From JBCCQH01 sp039024435 (lineage in GTDB: Bacteria; Bacteroidota; Bacteroidia; J057; JADKCL01), in contig JBCCQH010000013.1 in the NCBI GenBank assembly GCA_039024435.1, forward strand, positions 23,132-87,131: DNA of 64,000 bases, given 5' to 3'. The number at the start of each line of letters is the position of its first letter. Within the stretch, counting starts at the first letter, position 1. Of the stretch, positions 19,148-28,061 are shown in pieces. Below the pieces are notes generated by a model. The model had not been told where the DNA came from. It was given only the letters and a program-made list of their open reading frames with translations, and did no database searches. Both the position numbers and the translations under genes were made by a program.

Positions 19148-19833
19148 AAGAGCCAAGAGTCATCCTGGTGACCGGAGCCAATCGCGGCATTGGCAAAGAA
19201 ATCGTCCGCCAGTTGGCGGCGGCCGGCCACGTGGCGATCCTGAGCAGCCGCGATACAACGCGAGGGGCACAAGCCGCCGAAGGCATGGCCGGGGAAGTTC
19301 ACGTGCTGGGCTTGGATGTCGGGGATCCGGCTTCCATGGCAGCGGCGGCTGGATTCATTGCCCAAAAGTGGGGACGACTCGATGCGGTCATCAACAATGC
19401 CGGGGTGATGTCGGCCGAGGATGGTCCGGCAGTCCAATCGGTCGAGGAAGTGCGCCGGGTGCTTGATCCCAACTTTTTTGGAATCTACGCGCTGAATCAA
19501 GTGCTGTTGCCTCTTTTGCGCCAATCGGCCGATCCCCGGATCATCAACCTGTCGAGCAGCATGGGCAAGCGCTCTGGTTTGTCCCCTTTCCATGCTGCCT
19601 ACCGCCTGAGCAAGTACCTGCTCAATGGCTACACCATTATGCTCGCCCGGGAGCTGAAATCCGAAGGCATCAAAGTCAATGCGATGTGTCCCGGCTGGGT
19701 GCGCACCGACATGGGCGGCGCCAATGCTGCCCGCAGTGTCGAACAAGGCGCGGACACCGCCGTCTGGCTGGCGACTGCGCCCGACACTCCGCACGGAGAG
19801 TTTGTCCGGGATCGGAAGGTGATTCCTTGGTGA
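19144..19833 (+). CDS. Short-chain dehydrogenase/reductase
   Basis: Classical SDR with a Rossmann fold, cytoplasmic. It has the cofactor motif TGANRGIG at residues 10-17, the NNAG motif, a catalytic Ser in NLSSSMG and the YxxxK site as YRLSK, followed by PGWVRTDMGG. At 229 residues it is normal and resembles carbonyl reductase-like bacterial SDRs. The start overlaps the aldo/keto reductase stop by 4 bp. The substrate is unknown. Confidence 0.93.
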   Translation: MKEPRVILVTGANRGIGKEIVRQLAAAGHVAILSSRDTTRGAQAAEGMAGEVHVLGLDVGDPASMAAAAGFIAQKWGRLDAVINNAGVMSAEDGPAVQSVEEVRRVLDPNFFGIYALNQVLLPLLRQSADPRIINLSSSMGKRSGLSPFHAAYRLSKYLLNGYTIMLARELKSEGIKVNAMCPGWVRTDMGGANAARSVEQGADTAVWLATAPDTPHGEFVRDRKVIPW

Positions 19834-19898
19834 GGGGGAGGCGGGATGTACTGGTTGAGGGGTTCGAAAGGTTCAGCCTCCAATTGAGGGTTTTTCCA

Positions 19899-20378
19899 TT
19901 ATCCTTTCCCAACTGCGTTTTGCCGAATGCCGATAACCATGAGAGAAATTAAGCTGATACAAACCGAAATTGTCCGGACAGTATGGTAAAAATCCCAACG
20001 GTCAAATGTCCTCAATGCCTCTTGCCCTTCAAGGGCGCCCGATTGCAAAGCTGGATTGTATACCCCACCGTACAACCCAAAATTAAATCCCTGGCAAACC
20101 AATAAGGTGGCCAAGGCCACACCCCACAAAGCCTTGTTTTTTCCCTTGATGTTAAAAATAAACGCGGCAACCATGGAAATGATAGATAAAAAATGGATGG
20201 GCACCATGATATTGGAAAATCGAGTGAAGGGACCGGACCACCAATCCTGAATTTCCGTACCGGACAATTCCTGCCAATAGGGAACCAAGGAGATGGCGAT
20301 GAAGGCATAAATGAAGGCAACCGCGCTGACAAACGTAAACGCGAAGGTATAGGCAACGTGATTCTTTTGGATTTTCAT
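19899..20378 (-). CDS. Small four-helix membrane protein, 159 residues
   Basis: Four hydrophobic helices can be seen, starting at AYTFAFTFVSAVAFIYAFIA and ending with a C-terminal TISVCISLISLMVIGI. Spacing and the WSGPFTRFSNIMVPIH and RWDFYHTVRT segments recall DUF1772/anthrone-oxygenase-like membrane proteins, but I cannot confirm that. It lies alone on the minus strand, upstream of nothing obvious, with the Crp-like regulator 156 bp away on the same strand. Confidence 0.75.
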   Translation of the reverse strand: MKIQKNHVAYTFAFTFVSAVAFIYAFIAISLVPYWQELSGTEIQDWWSGPFTRFSNIMVPIHFLSIISMVAAFIFNIKGKNKALWGVALATLLVCQGFNFGLYGGVYNPALQSGALEGQEALRTFDRWDFYHTVRTISVCISLISLMVIGIRQNAVGKG

Positions 20379-20534
20379 GGTAAATCATTGATCACTCGAA
20401 TCCTTTGAGGATAGGAGTCAATTGAACTCTGGATGTTGATGTATCCGATTGTGGGCAATGGGAATGCTCTCAATACGGTTGTGCTTGCGTATTGCAATGT
20501 TACGAGGTCAGTAACCCATATCCATTAATGATTA

Positions 20535-21095
20535 TTAAGAGTTTTGTTTGTCATTTCTTTTTTTGATCCTGTCACTTTTGGCTTTGCTCAACGCTTCCGG
20601 AGTAATGCCCAGAAAAGAAGCGACCATCCTTTGGGGGACACGCTGCACAATATTGGGGTAGGTATCAAGAAAGTTGTCATATCGTTCAATGGCGGTCGTA
20701 CTGATTAGATTGATGATTCTGTTTTGCATCACAAAAAACCGTTTCCTGAGCATCTGCTTGTTTGCAATGGTGATGTCAGGATCTTTGATATGGACTTGAA
20801 CGATGGACTCTTCGATGGCATCGATCATCAATTGGGCGGGCTCTTCCGGACTGCAAACGTCGGCTATGATCCAAGTTTCTGGGGCAAACATAAAAATATG
20901 TTCTTTGCCATTGTTTCCGATGGTATAGCTCCTAAGCAATCCTGATTCCACCACAAATATCTTTGTGTTTTTGTCTCCGGTACTTTGGAGTATTTGTCCT
21001 CTTTTTACTTGGATCCTTCTTTGCATACCCAAATCCAATATACTTCTACTGCGCGGAAACCAAAATCTGAAAGCCGGAAGCGCAGGCAAAGGCAA
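20535..21095 (-). CDS. Crp/Fnr-family transcription regulator
   Basis: An N-terminal cyclic-nucleotide-binding-like beta barrel is indicated by VKRGQILQSTGDKNTKIFVV and GLLRSYTIGNNGKEHI, followed by EESIVQVHIKD and a long helix. The C-terminal helix-turn-helix is RVPQRMVASFLGITPEALSK. Such Bacteroidota regulators usually do not bind cAMP, since the phosphate-binding cassette (GE...R.A) is missing, as here. The open frame begins with TTG at 21095; the first ATG is at 21026 and would remove part of the barrel, so the longer form is kept with caution. The neighbouring membrane-protein gene may be a target. Confidence 0.82.
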   Translation of the reverse strand: MPLPALPAFRFWFPRSRSILDLGMQRRIQVKRGQILQSTGDKNTKIFVVESGLLRSYTIGNNGKEHIFMFAPETWIIADVCSPEEPAQLMIDAIEESIVQVHIKDPDITIANKQMLRKRFFVMQNRIINLISTTAIERYDNFLDTYPNIVQRVPQRMVASFLGITPEALSKAKSDRIKKRNDKQNS

Positions 21096-21130
21096 GTATC
21101 ATCTACGTGTGGTTGCAAACTGAAATTGAG

Positions 21131-21256
21131 ATGAAAAAGAAGGATGGAAAAAATCTGGAGCGATTGGTTGAGGTGGAAATGAAAAGCTTGCTATCGTCAA
21201 TCAGCCCGAAGTGGAATTGCCGGCTTTTTTATCCGAGAAAGGTAGGGCCAGCTTGA
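21131..21256 (+). pseudogene. Possible 5' remnant of a nuclease-like gene
   Basis: A 41-codon frame beginning MKKKDGKNLERLVEVEM looks like the N-terminus of restriction-endonuclease-like proteins (typically a KNLE-x-LV helix) but stops after 41 residues. The following 300 bp hold no continuation that I can follow. It could be a broken gene at the edge of an integration hotspot or a chance frame; support is weak. Confidence 0.25.
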
Positions 21257-21607
21257 GCGGCGGTTTAAATTTAATTCTGCGATTTTGCTGAGGCATCTTT
21301 TTCTGCCGCTCTTCCGCTATGGACTCCAAAATGGGCTTCGATGGACAAAAAATCCGCGCTCGCAAATTTCACCAACCAAGTTTAAACTGCCTCCAAGGAC
21401 TTAAAGATTTTGGGATCGTTTGATCCCCAAACCGGAACGTTTGAAAAAGCAGATGAATAATCTATTCGTTTGATGGATTGCTAGGGAAACAATTTCCAAA
21501 ATGTTGGACCTATGTTGGACCAAACACTTGTTAGTCTATCTCCCCAGTCTGAAAAATCCCCCAAATTCAATCACAAAATTCCAGGAAACCATCACCGAAT
21601 TCTCCCA
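21257..21607. other. Left flank of the element with a paired 10-bp repeat
   Basis: No gene seen. At 21497-21526 ATGTTGGACC occurs twice with 11-bp spacing (AAAATGTTGGACCTATG...). The same layout, ATGTTTTAAC twice at 11 bp, occurs about 110 bp left of the right-hand direct repeat. This suggests that the flank keeps a diverged copy of an element end. Confidence 0.45.
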
Positions 21608-21766
21608 AACAAAAAAACGCCCGAACTCATCTTATCGATGCATTTCGGGCGTTTGTCTTCGCTGTCTGTCCCGTCCACTGAGTAGCGTTGCCTTCCTCGG
21701 CGGCGGTGATGCTGGTCCGTTCCGCGGAGAATTGCCGAAGCAACTCTCCGCTAAAACCAGCATCCC
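21608..21766. repeat. Left copy of the flanking direct repeat (attL region)
   Basis: Matches 63854-64000 almost exactly; the visible differences are one extra A in the A tract and a changed hairpin loop (TTATC versus CTAC). It contains, read on the minus strand, a large stem (GATGCTGGT/ACCAGCATC enclosing GCGGAGA..TCTCCGC with a TTCG loop) and ends in an intrinsic terminator. A minus-strand frame here reads coding-like (DAGFSGELLRQFSAE) to a stop, but has no start upstream in this copy. It is most simply the displaced 3' end of the target gene. Whether that gene encodes a protein or a structured RNA is undecided. Confidence 0.85.
21611..21654 (-). terminator. Intrinsic terminator in the left repeat
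   Basis: AAACGCCCGAA pairs with TTCGGGCGTTT, and seven T follow on the minus strand. The right copy has the same structure at 63857-63898. It would end a gene entering from the right. Confidence 0.8.
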
Positions 21767-21887
21767 GTAGGGGAATCTGTTTCGGTACTCAAATATGCCC
21801 AAACACCTTCTATTGCTCTGAATGAGCATGTCAAGAATTATGGTTGTGGTAATTGAGGGCATTGGGAAGTAGCTATATGTAGGGTTT

Positions 21888-21907
21888 GTTTTAACAGTGT
21901 TTTAACA
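21888..21907 (+). promoter_or_regulatory. Candidate integrase/excisionase arm site, left
   Basis: GTTTTAACAGTGTTTTAACA holds two GTTTTAAC boxes 11 bp apart, one helical turn. The same pair, with the same spacing and orientation, is at 63749-63768 just inside the right repeat. Position at both termini suggests a recombinase or Xis binding site. Confidence 0.5.
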
Positions 21908-21940
21908 GCAACACCGGCATAATAGAATGAAAACGGTGGC

Positions 21941-22954
21941 TCAGGTTCTTGCTCTGCCAGAGTTCCGATTTAGGAAGGAACTAACACGATCCCAAAAGCT
22001 TTCCGTTGAAAAATTCGTCGGATCATTCAGCAAGTCATCCATGTCCTGATTGGCATTGAGGATGATCGCCTCCTTTGCCAAAACCTGCCTCGCCTCGATC
22101 ACGGTATGATATTCCGTCACAGGAAGGAATAGCTTTACCAAGGCCGGGGAAACCTCTATCATCACGAAAAACAATCGCAAGGCCCAGGCCAATGCGTTTG
22201 CTGCTGGCGATTCCGACTTCAAGTTCTCAAGAGCCTCATATCGACTGAGAAAGTCGAATGATTGCTCTAGGAATGTCTCTGCTTTCAGTTGCTCAATGTA
22301 CATGGAGTCCTTCTGGTAATCTTCTGTGCTCCCAACGACTTGCGACTCCAACTTGAGCAGCTGCAAGCTATCTTTTCCGATTTCAGCTTGATAGTACCTC
22401 CACTTCCGGCCTTTTCCGGCCACGCGATTTTCCATTCCTGATGACTCCGCGCTGCGAAGCCGACGGTTCTCCGAGAGGCGTGTTTCAATCGTTTGAATGT
22501 CTTCACTCAGCCGCTCCAGCTTTGTCTTGTATTCAATCCGAGCTTGGTTTGCCATTTCTACCAAATGGCTGTTTTCAGCCATACTTTCTTCCTGCAACTG
22601 CTTTTCAATACGTCCTTCCATGAACCGGAGCTCAAGAGGCACACTCACGATCACGCCGATTACCAGAGCAGGAATAAGTCTGATGTAGACGGCGCGTTTA
22701 TTTGTTGCAGTAGCAAGTTGCCGATCAAAGTTGCTCAGGAAAAGGAACCAGATAGCCCCAGCCCCAATAGGGATGGCAGGATGCTCAAACATCAGTGAAA
22801 CCGCATACCCAACTGAGATGGCCCCGATCAATGCCGTGATCAAGATCGCCAGTCCGAGAGATGCCAGGATCTGGACGCTGTGGTCAAAGCAAGCACGAAT
22901 AACATGCTTGTCTGCCCCGGCCATAGAGCAAAGAAGAGTTTGAATGAAGCTCAT
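21941..22954 (-). CDS. DUF4407-like membrane protein of a TerY-P type cassette
   Basis: A 337-residue membrane protein. The ATG at 22954 overlaps the kinase stop by 4 bp and begins MSFIQTLLCSMAGADKHVI; the 43 upstream codons are rejected. Two hydrophobic helices lie near residues 30-75, a third near 90-110 (LIPALVIGVIVSVPLELRF), then a long coiled coil (about 115-240, many Glu/Leu/Lys), and a last hydrophobic stretch ANALAWALRLFFVMIEVSPAL. The order matches DUF4407 proteins, which are found with stress and conflict systems. As the last gene of a coupled operon with VWA, phosphatase and kinase, it may be the membrane output or anchor. Confidence 0.75.
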   Translation of the reverse strand: MSFIQTLLCSMAGADKHVIRACFDHSVQILASLGLAILITALIGAISVGYAVSLMFEHPAIPIGAGAIWFLFLSNFDRQLATATNKRAVYIRLIPALVIGVIVSVPLELRFMEGRIEKQLQEESMAENSHLVEMANQARIEYKTKLERLSEDIQTIETRLSENRRLRSAESSGMENRVAGKGRKWRYYQAEIGKDSLQLLKLESQVVGSTEDYQKDSMYIEQLKAETFLEQSFDFLSRYEALENLKSESPAANALAWALRLFFVMIEVSPALVKLFLPVTEYHTVIEARQVLAKEAIILNANQDMDDLLNDPTNFSTESFWDRVSSFLNRNSGRART

Positions 22955-24015
22955 TGAATAATCAATTGGGTATCGGGGCGAAGCGAAGAATTGGGCAAGA
23001 GGGTAGAGGCTGAACGCCCTGCGAATCTTCCCTGGCGACGACGTTGTTTTGTAGACAGCGCACCTTGAAGTGTTTTGATCCATTCAGGAATCGAGGGCCG
23101 CGCACGTGGATTGTCAGTTCCATCGTCAAAAGCACGAATCCACAGACGCCGCAATAAAGGGGGGAATTGGTCGATCCGAAGGTGAGGGGGAGCTGGTGGC
23201 CGTTCCAAAAATTGACCGCTCCTACCATTGGGATATAAGCCATGGGCGATGTGGCCTGGTATGTCCGGGGCCACTTTGGAATACTTCCCGGAAAAATATG
23301 CCCCGGCGAACGGATGAATGCCCAGAAGTATTTCGTAAACAATCACCGCAAAGCTGAAAACGGTCCAGGATTGATCGGTCGCTTGTTGGGTGAAATCGAC
23401 TTTTCCTGTATGGAATTCTCTCGGCGCGTAATCCGGTGTAACGGCACCCGCAGGGAAGAGAAGCACTGAGTTCATAGCAACTTGCACGGAGTCCAAGTCG
23501 ATCAGAGAAATTCCGCCATCTGGCATTACCAGGACATTGTCGGGTTTGAGATCCAGAAGGGTATATTGAGAGGTAAGTCCCTTGATCGCTTTTGCAAGAT
23601 TCAGGCAAACCTCAAGCCGGTTTTTCCGGGATAAGGAGTTGGCTTGGTCATAATGTTGCCAGGCTTTGCCGAATTTTTTGGCGGGAGAAATTGGTAGTGT
23701 CAGAAAGCTAAGTGAAATTGCTTCAGGCTGCACACAGGACATCCAATACCCAACGAAAGTACCGTTTTCAAACAGCAATTCTTCAGGCCAGATCAGTTGA
23801 AATCGCCCTGTGATCATGGAACGAATGGGAGAGTTCTGACAAAGGTGATTCAGCTTGTCTTCCATTGCTACGGCTTTGCTTTGGTCATGGAATATCTTTG
23901 CAACCCGCAAGGGAGTAGCCGGTTGCTCGATACGATGGATCGCGCCTTCCCCGCCCTGGGCCATGGGTGTTGAATCGAGGATAACCTGTCTTCCGGATGC
24001 GCTGGTCAACTTCAT
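22951..24015 (-). CDS. Serine/threonine kinase-like protein of a TerY-P type cassette
   Basis: Protein kinase fold of 354 residues. A glycine-rich loop is seen as AQGGEGAIHRIEQP, followed by a probable lysine strand LRVAKIFH, a catalytic loop LLDLKPDNVLVM and a metal site LIDLDSVQV in place of DFG. The HRD motif lacks His and Arg (LLD), and DFG reads DLD; both changes are usual in the TerY-P associated kinases and may still permit catalysis since Asp, Lys and Asn remain. A hydrophobic segment SFAVIVYEILLGIHPF matches the F helix region. It overlaps the genes on both sides by 4 bp, so the stoichiometry is probably set by coupled translation. Confidence 0.88.
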   Translation of the reverse strand: MKLTSASGRQVILDSTPMAQGGEGAIHRIEQPATPLRVAKIFHDQSKAVAMEDKLNHLCQNSPIRSMITGRFQLIWPEELLFENGTFVGYWMSCVQPEAISLSFLTLPISPAKKFGKAWQHYDQANSLSRKNRLEVCLNLAKAIKGLTSQYTLLDLKPDNVLVMPDGGISLIDLDSVQVAMNSVLLFPAGAVTPDYAPREFHTGKVDFTQQATDQSWTVFSFAVIVYEILLGIHPFAGAYFSGKYSKVAPDIPGHIAHGLYPNGRSGQFLERPPAPPHLRIDQFPPLLRRLWIRAFDDGTDNPRARPSIPEWIKTLQGALSTKQRRRQGRFAGRSASTLLPNSSLRPDTQLIIQ

Positions 24016-24860
24016 GATAATGCTCCTATGATGATGGTCTTATCGTCTGGTTCGTACGCCAATGCATCGTTCCCATTCTTGAGAAACCCTTTCCAGAGGG
24101 TGTTGATCATGGATTGCGATTTCCTCTGTCCCCGTAGTCCAAGAAGCTGCTGACAAATAGGATCAAGGAATGGGGCATAAGGCTGGTTGGGATCGAAAAT
24201 CTCGCCGCCATATTCCGATGCCGCAGCGATCCGAAAGGAAGCGGAAGCCCCTCCATCACTGCATAACATGAATCCCTTGATGGGATGATGAATCACGTTG
24301 GTGCGGAGGAAGCGCATCGGGTTTTCCTCCCACGGGGAGGTGATGAATACGGTTTCGTGCCGAAGGCCATTGAAAGGGCGCATTGCCGCGATCCAACCTT
24401 CATTCGCGGTTTTCACCGCTGCTCTACCATCGCCGATGTGGGCCAACATTGCACCAAATGGTGTTGCGATCATCACGATTATAGTGCAGGACAGTTCCTC
24501 AAGCCCGACGTTGTGGTCTTCTGCAAACGCTCTGAGGTCAGATCTTATCTGCCTGAGTAAAAAGGTAGCTTGTTTCCGCCAGGTGAGATCGTGGGGAAGT
24601 CGCGTGCGCTTATGCCAGTTCTTTCGATAAATCAGCTGCTTTGCATACTTTGCTGAGGTCGAGACGGCAAACTGTGCACCAAGGCCGGACTGTGAATATG
24701 AACCGGCACCATCGGCAAGGATTCCCAAAACCCAACCATTTCGAAGTCGTTCAATCCAGTTCGCGTCCTGGCATCCCACCCCGCCAGCGGCGAGGTGGGA
24801 TGCGCCAGGTACGGATCCCGCAGCGATGGCCCACTCGGGAGCTTGATTCTGACTTTTCAT
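24012..24860 (-). CDS. PP2C-family protein phosphatase
   Basis: Metal-dependent Ser/Thr phosphatase of 282 residues, cytoplasmic. The metal-binding acids appear in GVGCQDANW, GILADGAGSYSQSG and HIGDGRAAVK, and the late GLR-x-ETVFITSPW stretch fits the family. It should reverse phosphorylation by the adjacent kinase. The gene overlaps the VWA gene stop and the kinase start by 4 bp each. The last PP2C acid, usually DN near the C-terminus, is not clear to me. Confidence 0.88.
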   Translation of the reverse strand: MKSQNQAPEWAIAAGSVPGASHLAAGGVGCQDANWIERLRNGWVLGILADGAGSYSQSGLGAQFAVSTSAKYAKQLIYRKNWHKRTRLPHDLTWRKQATFLLRQIRSDLRAFAEDHNVGLEELSCTIIVMIATPFGAMLAHIGDGRAAVKTANEGWIAAMRPFNGLRHETVFITSPWEENPMRFLRTNVIHHPIKGFMLCSDGGASASFRIAAASEYGGEIFDPNQPYAPFLDPICQQLLGLRGQRKSQSMINTLWKGFLKNGNDALAYEPDDKTIIIGALS

Positions 24861-25534
24861 TGCGCGGTCAGGATCTGAACAAGGTTGGAGTCATCACGCT
24901 GATCGCCTGCGGCCATACTTTGCGAAAGCCGCGCAAAGAACTGATCGAGGGTCAGCTTGTCCAGGTAGATTGGCGGGAGCGTCGGATGCGCCATTTTTTG
25001 AAGGATGGAAAGATCGCAACCCGGAATCCCCACGAACAGTGTCAGGAATTCACCTTGCTCGTAACCTTCCCTGATGAGTTCTGCCGCACCGATGAAGTCC
25101 TGGGCGACAGGATTGGGTTGTCCGTCGGTGAGTATGACCATCAATGCCCGCCCCGCGATGAGTTGATTGGTCTCACGATACCAGGCCATGCGCTGGCGCA
25201 CAGTTGCAATGGCAAATTTGGTTCCTTCGACGATTCTGGTTTGGTCTTCCGTAGCCTGAAGGCTTGGAATGTTACCCTCTGCGATCAGGGCGAAATCTCG
25301 TACGCTTTTGGTTTTCGTTCCAAACGAGCCAATGGCAAGCTCGACACTGGCGGCTGCTTTGGGATTGTCCTCGCATTCCTTTTGCATTTTGGCCAATCCC
25401 TGGTTGACTTGGTTGATCGAAGTCCCGGACATTGAGGCGGAGACATCGCACATGACCAGGACGGGCTTTTTGGGTTCATAGTTCGCTGGCGATTCTGCTT
25501 TGAAGGGGTTTTCTTTAATAGAGTTTTCGTTCAT
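24857..25534 (-). CDS. VWA-domain protein (TerY-like)
   Basis: A 225-residue von Willebrand factor A protein. The metal-ion-dependent adhesion site is intact: DVSASMSGTS (D30-x-S32-x-S34), a central Thr region and the LTDGQPNP segment. There is no signal peptide, so it is cytoplasmic. TerY-like VWA proteins with a PP2C phosphatase and a kinase form the TerY-P triad described in comparative genomic work on tellurite-resistance-related stress systems; the family is thought to build metal-dependent assemblies regulated by phosphorylation. Here it is the first of four tightly coupled genes. Confidence 0.9.
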   Translation of the reverse strand: MNENSIKENPFKAESPANYEPKKPVLVMCDVSASMSGTSINQVNQGLAKMQKECEDNPKAAASVELAIGSFGTKTKSVRDFALIAEGNIPSLQATEDQTRIVEGTKFAIATVRQRMAWYRETNQLIAGRALMVILTDGQPNPVAQDFIGAAELIREGYEQGEFLTLFVGIPGCDLSILQKMAHPTLPPIYLDKLTLDQFFARLSQSMAAGDQRDDSNLVQILTAQ

Positions 25535-25667
25535 GATTTGATGAGTTTTGAGTTTTGTGATGGCTCAAAATTCATCGGTTTGTGGCTGCATTCGAAGACA
25601 GAGTTCAGACAAGAAGCAAACACAGGATTCGGACCTAGGCGAACCTAAAGCCCAAATCCAGGCACAC

Positions 25668-26276
25668 TCATCTCAATTTGGATTGCCAGTTATTGATTTC
25701 TTTTCTCGTTGTCAAAATCTCCCGTACGTGATCGTGAGCTGGAGGAAGTTTTAGCAACAGGTAGAGAATAAACATCGTCTGATCAGAAGTTGCTCCTCCA
25801 ATCGGTATTCGATAGTTCCCTCCCGAAAGTCGATTATAACACCGTTCGAACGTTTTCCCTGACCTTAACCCCTCGCGGCTCCTTCGATCCACAGGAAATT
25901 CTATTTCTGCCCCTCCAACTTCAAACCATGTTCCTCTTCCAGAGCCATCCATTGCCCTAACTTTTAGCGGGAATTCTAACGGCCTATTCAGACCATCAAA
26001 TACAATAGTTTTACGGTCGAAGTATTTAGGATCGAAAAAATCGTCATTCAGTCGAACAGAGATCCGCTCAAAGTCTTTGGGACGAATAATAGAGTAATAA
26101 TCAAGTTTCAATACTTGGCGAAAGAAAAGGTATGTACGTAAGTACAGGATTTTGCGAGTAAGTTCGGTTTGCGATTTTTCAAGATGTAGGGTTTCTATAA
26201 TCCGTATCAATCCTTCTTGTTCACCCTTTTTATTGACAAAAGTTTCCTTTTGGAATACAATGTTATTTGCTTCCAT
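25668..26276 (-). CDS. Hypothetical protein, 202 residues, upstream of the VWA gene
   Basis: Not recognised. It is soluble, with a charged N-terminal half (FVNKKGEQEGLIRIIETLHLEK) and a later DRRSREGLRSGKTFERCYNRL stretch. No signal or membrane helix is seen. It lies 133 bp upstream of the VWA gene in the same direction and may be the first gene of that operon, or have its own transcript. Codon pattern and length look real. Confidence 0.65.
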   Translation of the reverse strand: MEANNIVFQKETFVNKKGEQEGLIRIIETLHLEKSQTELTRKILYLRTYLFFRQVLKLDYYSIIRPKDFERISVRLNDDFFDPKYFDRKTIVFDGLNRPLEFPLKVRAMDGSGRGTWFEVGGAEIEFPVDRRSREGLRSGKTFERCYNRLSGGNYRIPIGGATSDQTMFILYLLLKLPPAHDHVREILTTRKEINNWQSKLR

Positions 26277-26727
26277 GATAAGTACCTCCGATACTTAATT
26301 GGGAGAAAATCGCCCCGTACTGTCGGCGGCTACCGACCAGTGTGGAGCTTAAGCCCTCAGTTACGACCGTGACTGAGGGACTTTTAGCACCAAACTTTGG
26401 GGATTCCCCTGGTTAATATTTACGTTTCGAAATCAAATCTTTAACATCCCAGGTTACCCACACCCGGAATATCAAGGTGCCGACTCATTTGGGTACGACG
26501 AATCTGGCATCAGACCGTTCTTCCCTTTTGTTCGGGGATTGTTTTAAGTTGGCTGGTGCAGATCTTTCAAATGAGTACAGATAGATATTGGGAACTTTTC
26601 GCCCAAAAAAAGCTCCCATGAATGATGATAAGTTCGCTTTTCCCATCTTTCTCCCTGAACTATTGACTAAAATTCTCGCATCTCAGATAAAGACAAATTG
26701 TTTTCTTGCGCCAAACCCGATTCCCTA
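26277..26727. other. Divergent leader between two cassettes, with hairpin
   Basis: No gene. A hairpin at 26354-26379 (CCCTCAGT/ACTGAGGG) is followed by TTTT on the plus strand. This space should hold promoters for the minus-strand TerY-P set and the plus-strand WD40/CHAT set. I cannot define their boxes with confidence. Confidence 0.4.
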
Positions 26728-28053
26728 ATGAGTGATCTACCGATTCGAGAGAGACATTTTCGAGCCCTATTCGACCTATTCGAAAAAGCAATAGGGTTGA
26801 TCCCCAATTCAAAGCCCAGTATCGAATCCGCATTCAACACAATGAACGATCGATTGAATCACGTTCATCGTTTCTATTCCAATGCAATCACGTTATTGGG
26901 CAACAAAGGCTACGGTGAAGGGAAGGAGGTCTATTACATCAGGGTGCATGTCAAGGATGACCGTTTCGACTACTCGAAAACCGGCGCAGAATCCAATCCC
27001 CCAGGAAAAGAATTGACTTGGGGATCAATTGCCACCATGACCCGCTGGGCAAAGGAAAAAGGCAAGTACCCTCCAAGGATGCAAATCCAAAAATTCCATC
27101 ATGCAATCGCTCTTTTTTTGGGATTTGCAGGGTTTGATGGATTTGTGTCAGAACCGAGGCGCAAACTTGTCCCCCATTTACCATTGGAGACTTATGGGTA
27201 CAAGGCATTGTGGCAGTCGCCTTCATTGGCGAGGATCAAACTGGATCGGAGGCTTTCCATACCGATTGCCCCCACTCCAGAAATCAAGCTGTTGAACCTG
27301 GTTGTACTCAACCCCAACCCAGATACTCAAGAGTACTCGATCTACTCTACTGCCTGGAGTTTACCTCAGATATTGAATGGAGGATTTCCAACGCCGGAGG
27401 AAGACCCAATACCTTCGGATGATTTTATTCCATCATCGGGAAGGTCAATTTCCTTCGATGCCAGAACTGGTTTGGCCATCATCATTGGATTGCTTCCTCG
27501 CCACCGCGAGATGTCTAAGCCAATATCGGTCTTTCGAGAATTGGAACCACATGGTTTCGAAGTAGAGTTCTGGTTTTCCGATGTCACTGTCAACCCTCTC
27601 GATCCTGTTTCGCAGATCGAAAACGTTATCAAGCGCGATGCCAGGAAGCTCAAGCCTGAATTCGCAGAATCGGATAGTTTTCCCCTTGCTGCCAATAAAT
27701 TGATGGGTGTCATCTTTGAATTATACGCTGTACAGAGAGTAGGCGTGAAAATCGATTTTAAGAGCACTTGTCCACAAGATGTTCGTGACGCGATTTTATC
27801 CCTTGAAAACCAGCTTTCGGCAAAACTTTTCAAAATCGGCAAGGATTCGAATGGAATCACGATTGAAATCGATTTTCGCGAGCCATTCGTCATCGCTTAC
27901 AGATTTGGAGCCATGAAACGTACGAGGAAAAACTCTCTGGAATTTGAAGTGGCTCCCCAAGGCGAACTCAACCCAACTAAAAATTCAAACGACTTCCTTC
28001 AAATCGAAATCGCTCAAAAAGCATTCGATACTCCCCATATACACGATAAATAA
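26728..28053 (+). CDS. Hypothetical first protein of the WD40/CHAT cassette, 441 residues
   Basis: Start at the ATG 26728 (MSDLPIRERHFRALFDLFEKA); a TTG 10 codons upstream is less likely. The N-terminal 80 residues are helical and amphipathic, the kind of small all-alpha adaptor domain seen in bacterial conflict proteins, but I cannot assign it. The middle and C-terminal parts are mixed alpha/beta, with FFSDVTVNPLDP-like segments and no enzyme motif. It begins a run of four same-strand genes spaced by 8, 10 and 48 bp, so it very probably belongs to one system with the propeller and the protease. Confidence 0.7.
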   Translation: MSDLPIRERHFRALFDLFEKAIGLIPNSKPSIESAFNTMNDRLNHVHRFYSNAITLLGNKGYGEGKEVYYIRVHVKDDRFDYSKTGAESNPPGKELTWGSIATMTRWAKEKGKYPPRMQIQKFHHAIALFLGFAGFDGFVSEPRRKLVPHLPLETYGYKALWQSPSLARIKLDRRLSIPIAPTPEIKLLNLVVLNPNPDTQEYSIYSTAWSLPQILNGGFPTPEEDPIPSDDFIPSSGRSISFDARTGLAIIIGLLPRHREMSKPISVFRELEPHGFEVEFWFSDVTVNPLDPVSQIENVIKRDARKLKPEFAESDSFPLAANKLMGVIFELYAVQRVGVKIDFKSTCPQDVRDAILSLENQLSAKLFKIGKDSNGITIEIDFREPFVIAYRFGAMKRTRKNSLEFEVAPQGELNPTKNSNDFLQIEIAQKAFDTPHIHDK

Positions 28054-28061
28054 CAATTCAT

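Noticed and set aside
21501..21770. Plus-strand open frame across the left repeat
   Set aside because: It runs through the terminator hairpin and the repeat with no coding bias; the minus-strand reading is better.
22951..24015. Pseudokinase reading of the kinase gene
   Set aside because: HRD and DFG are altered, but the Asp, Lys and Asn of the loop and the metal Asp remain, so loss of activity cannot be claimed.
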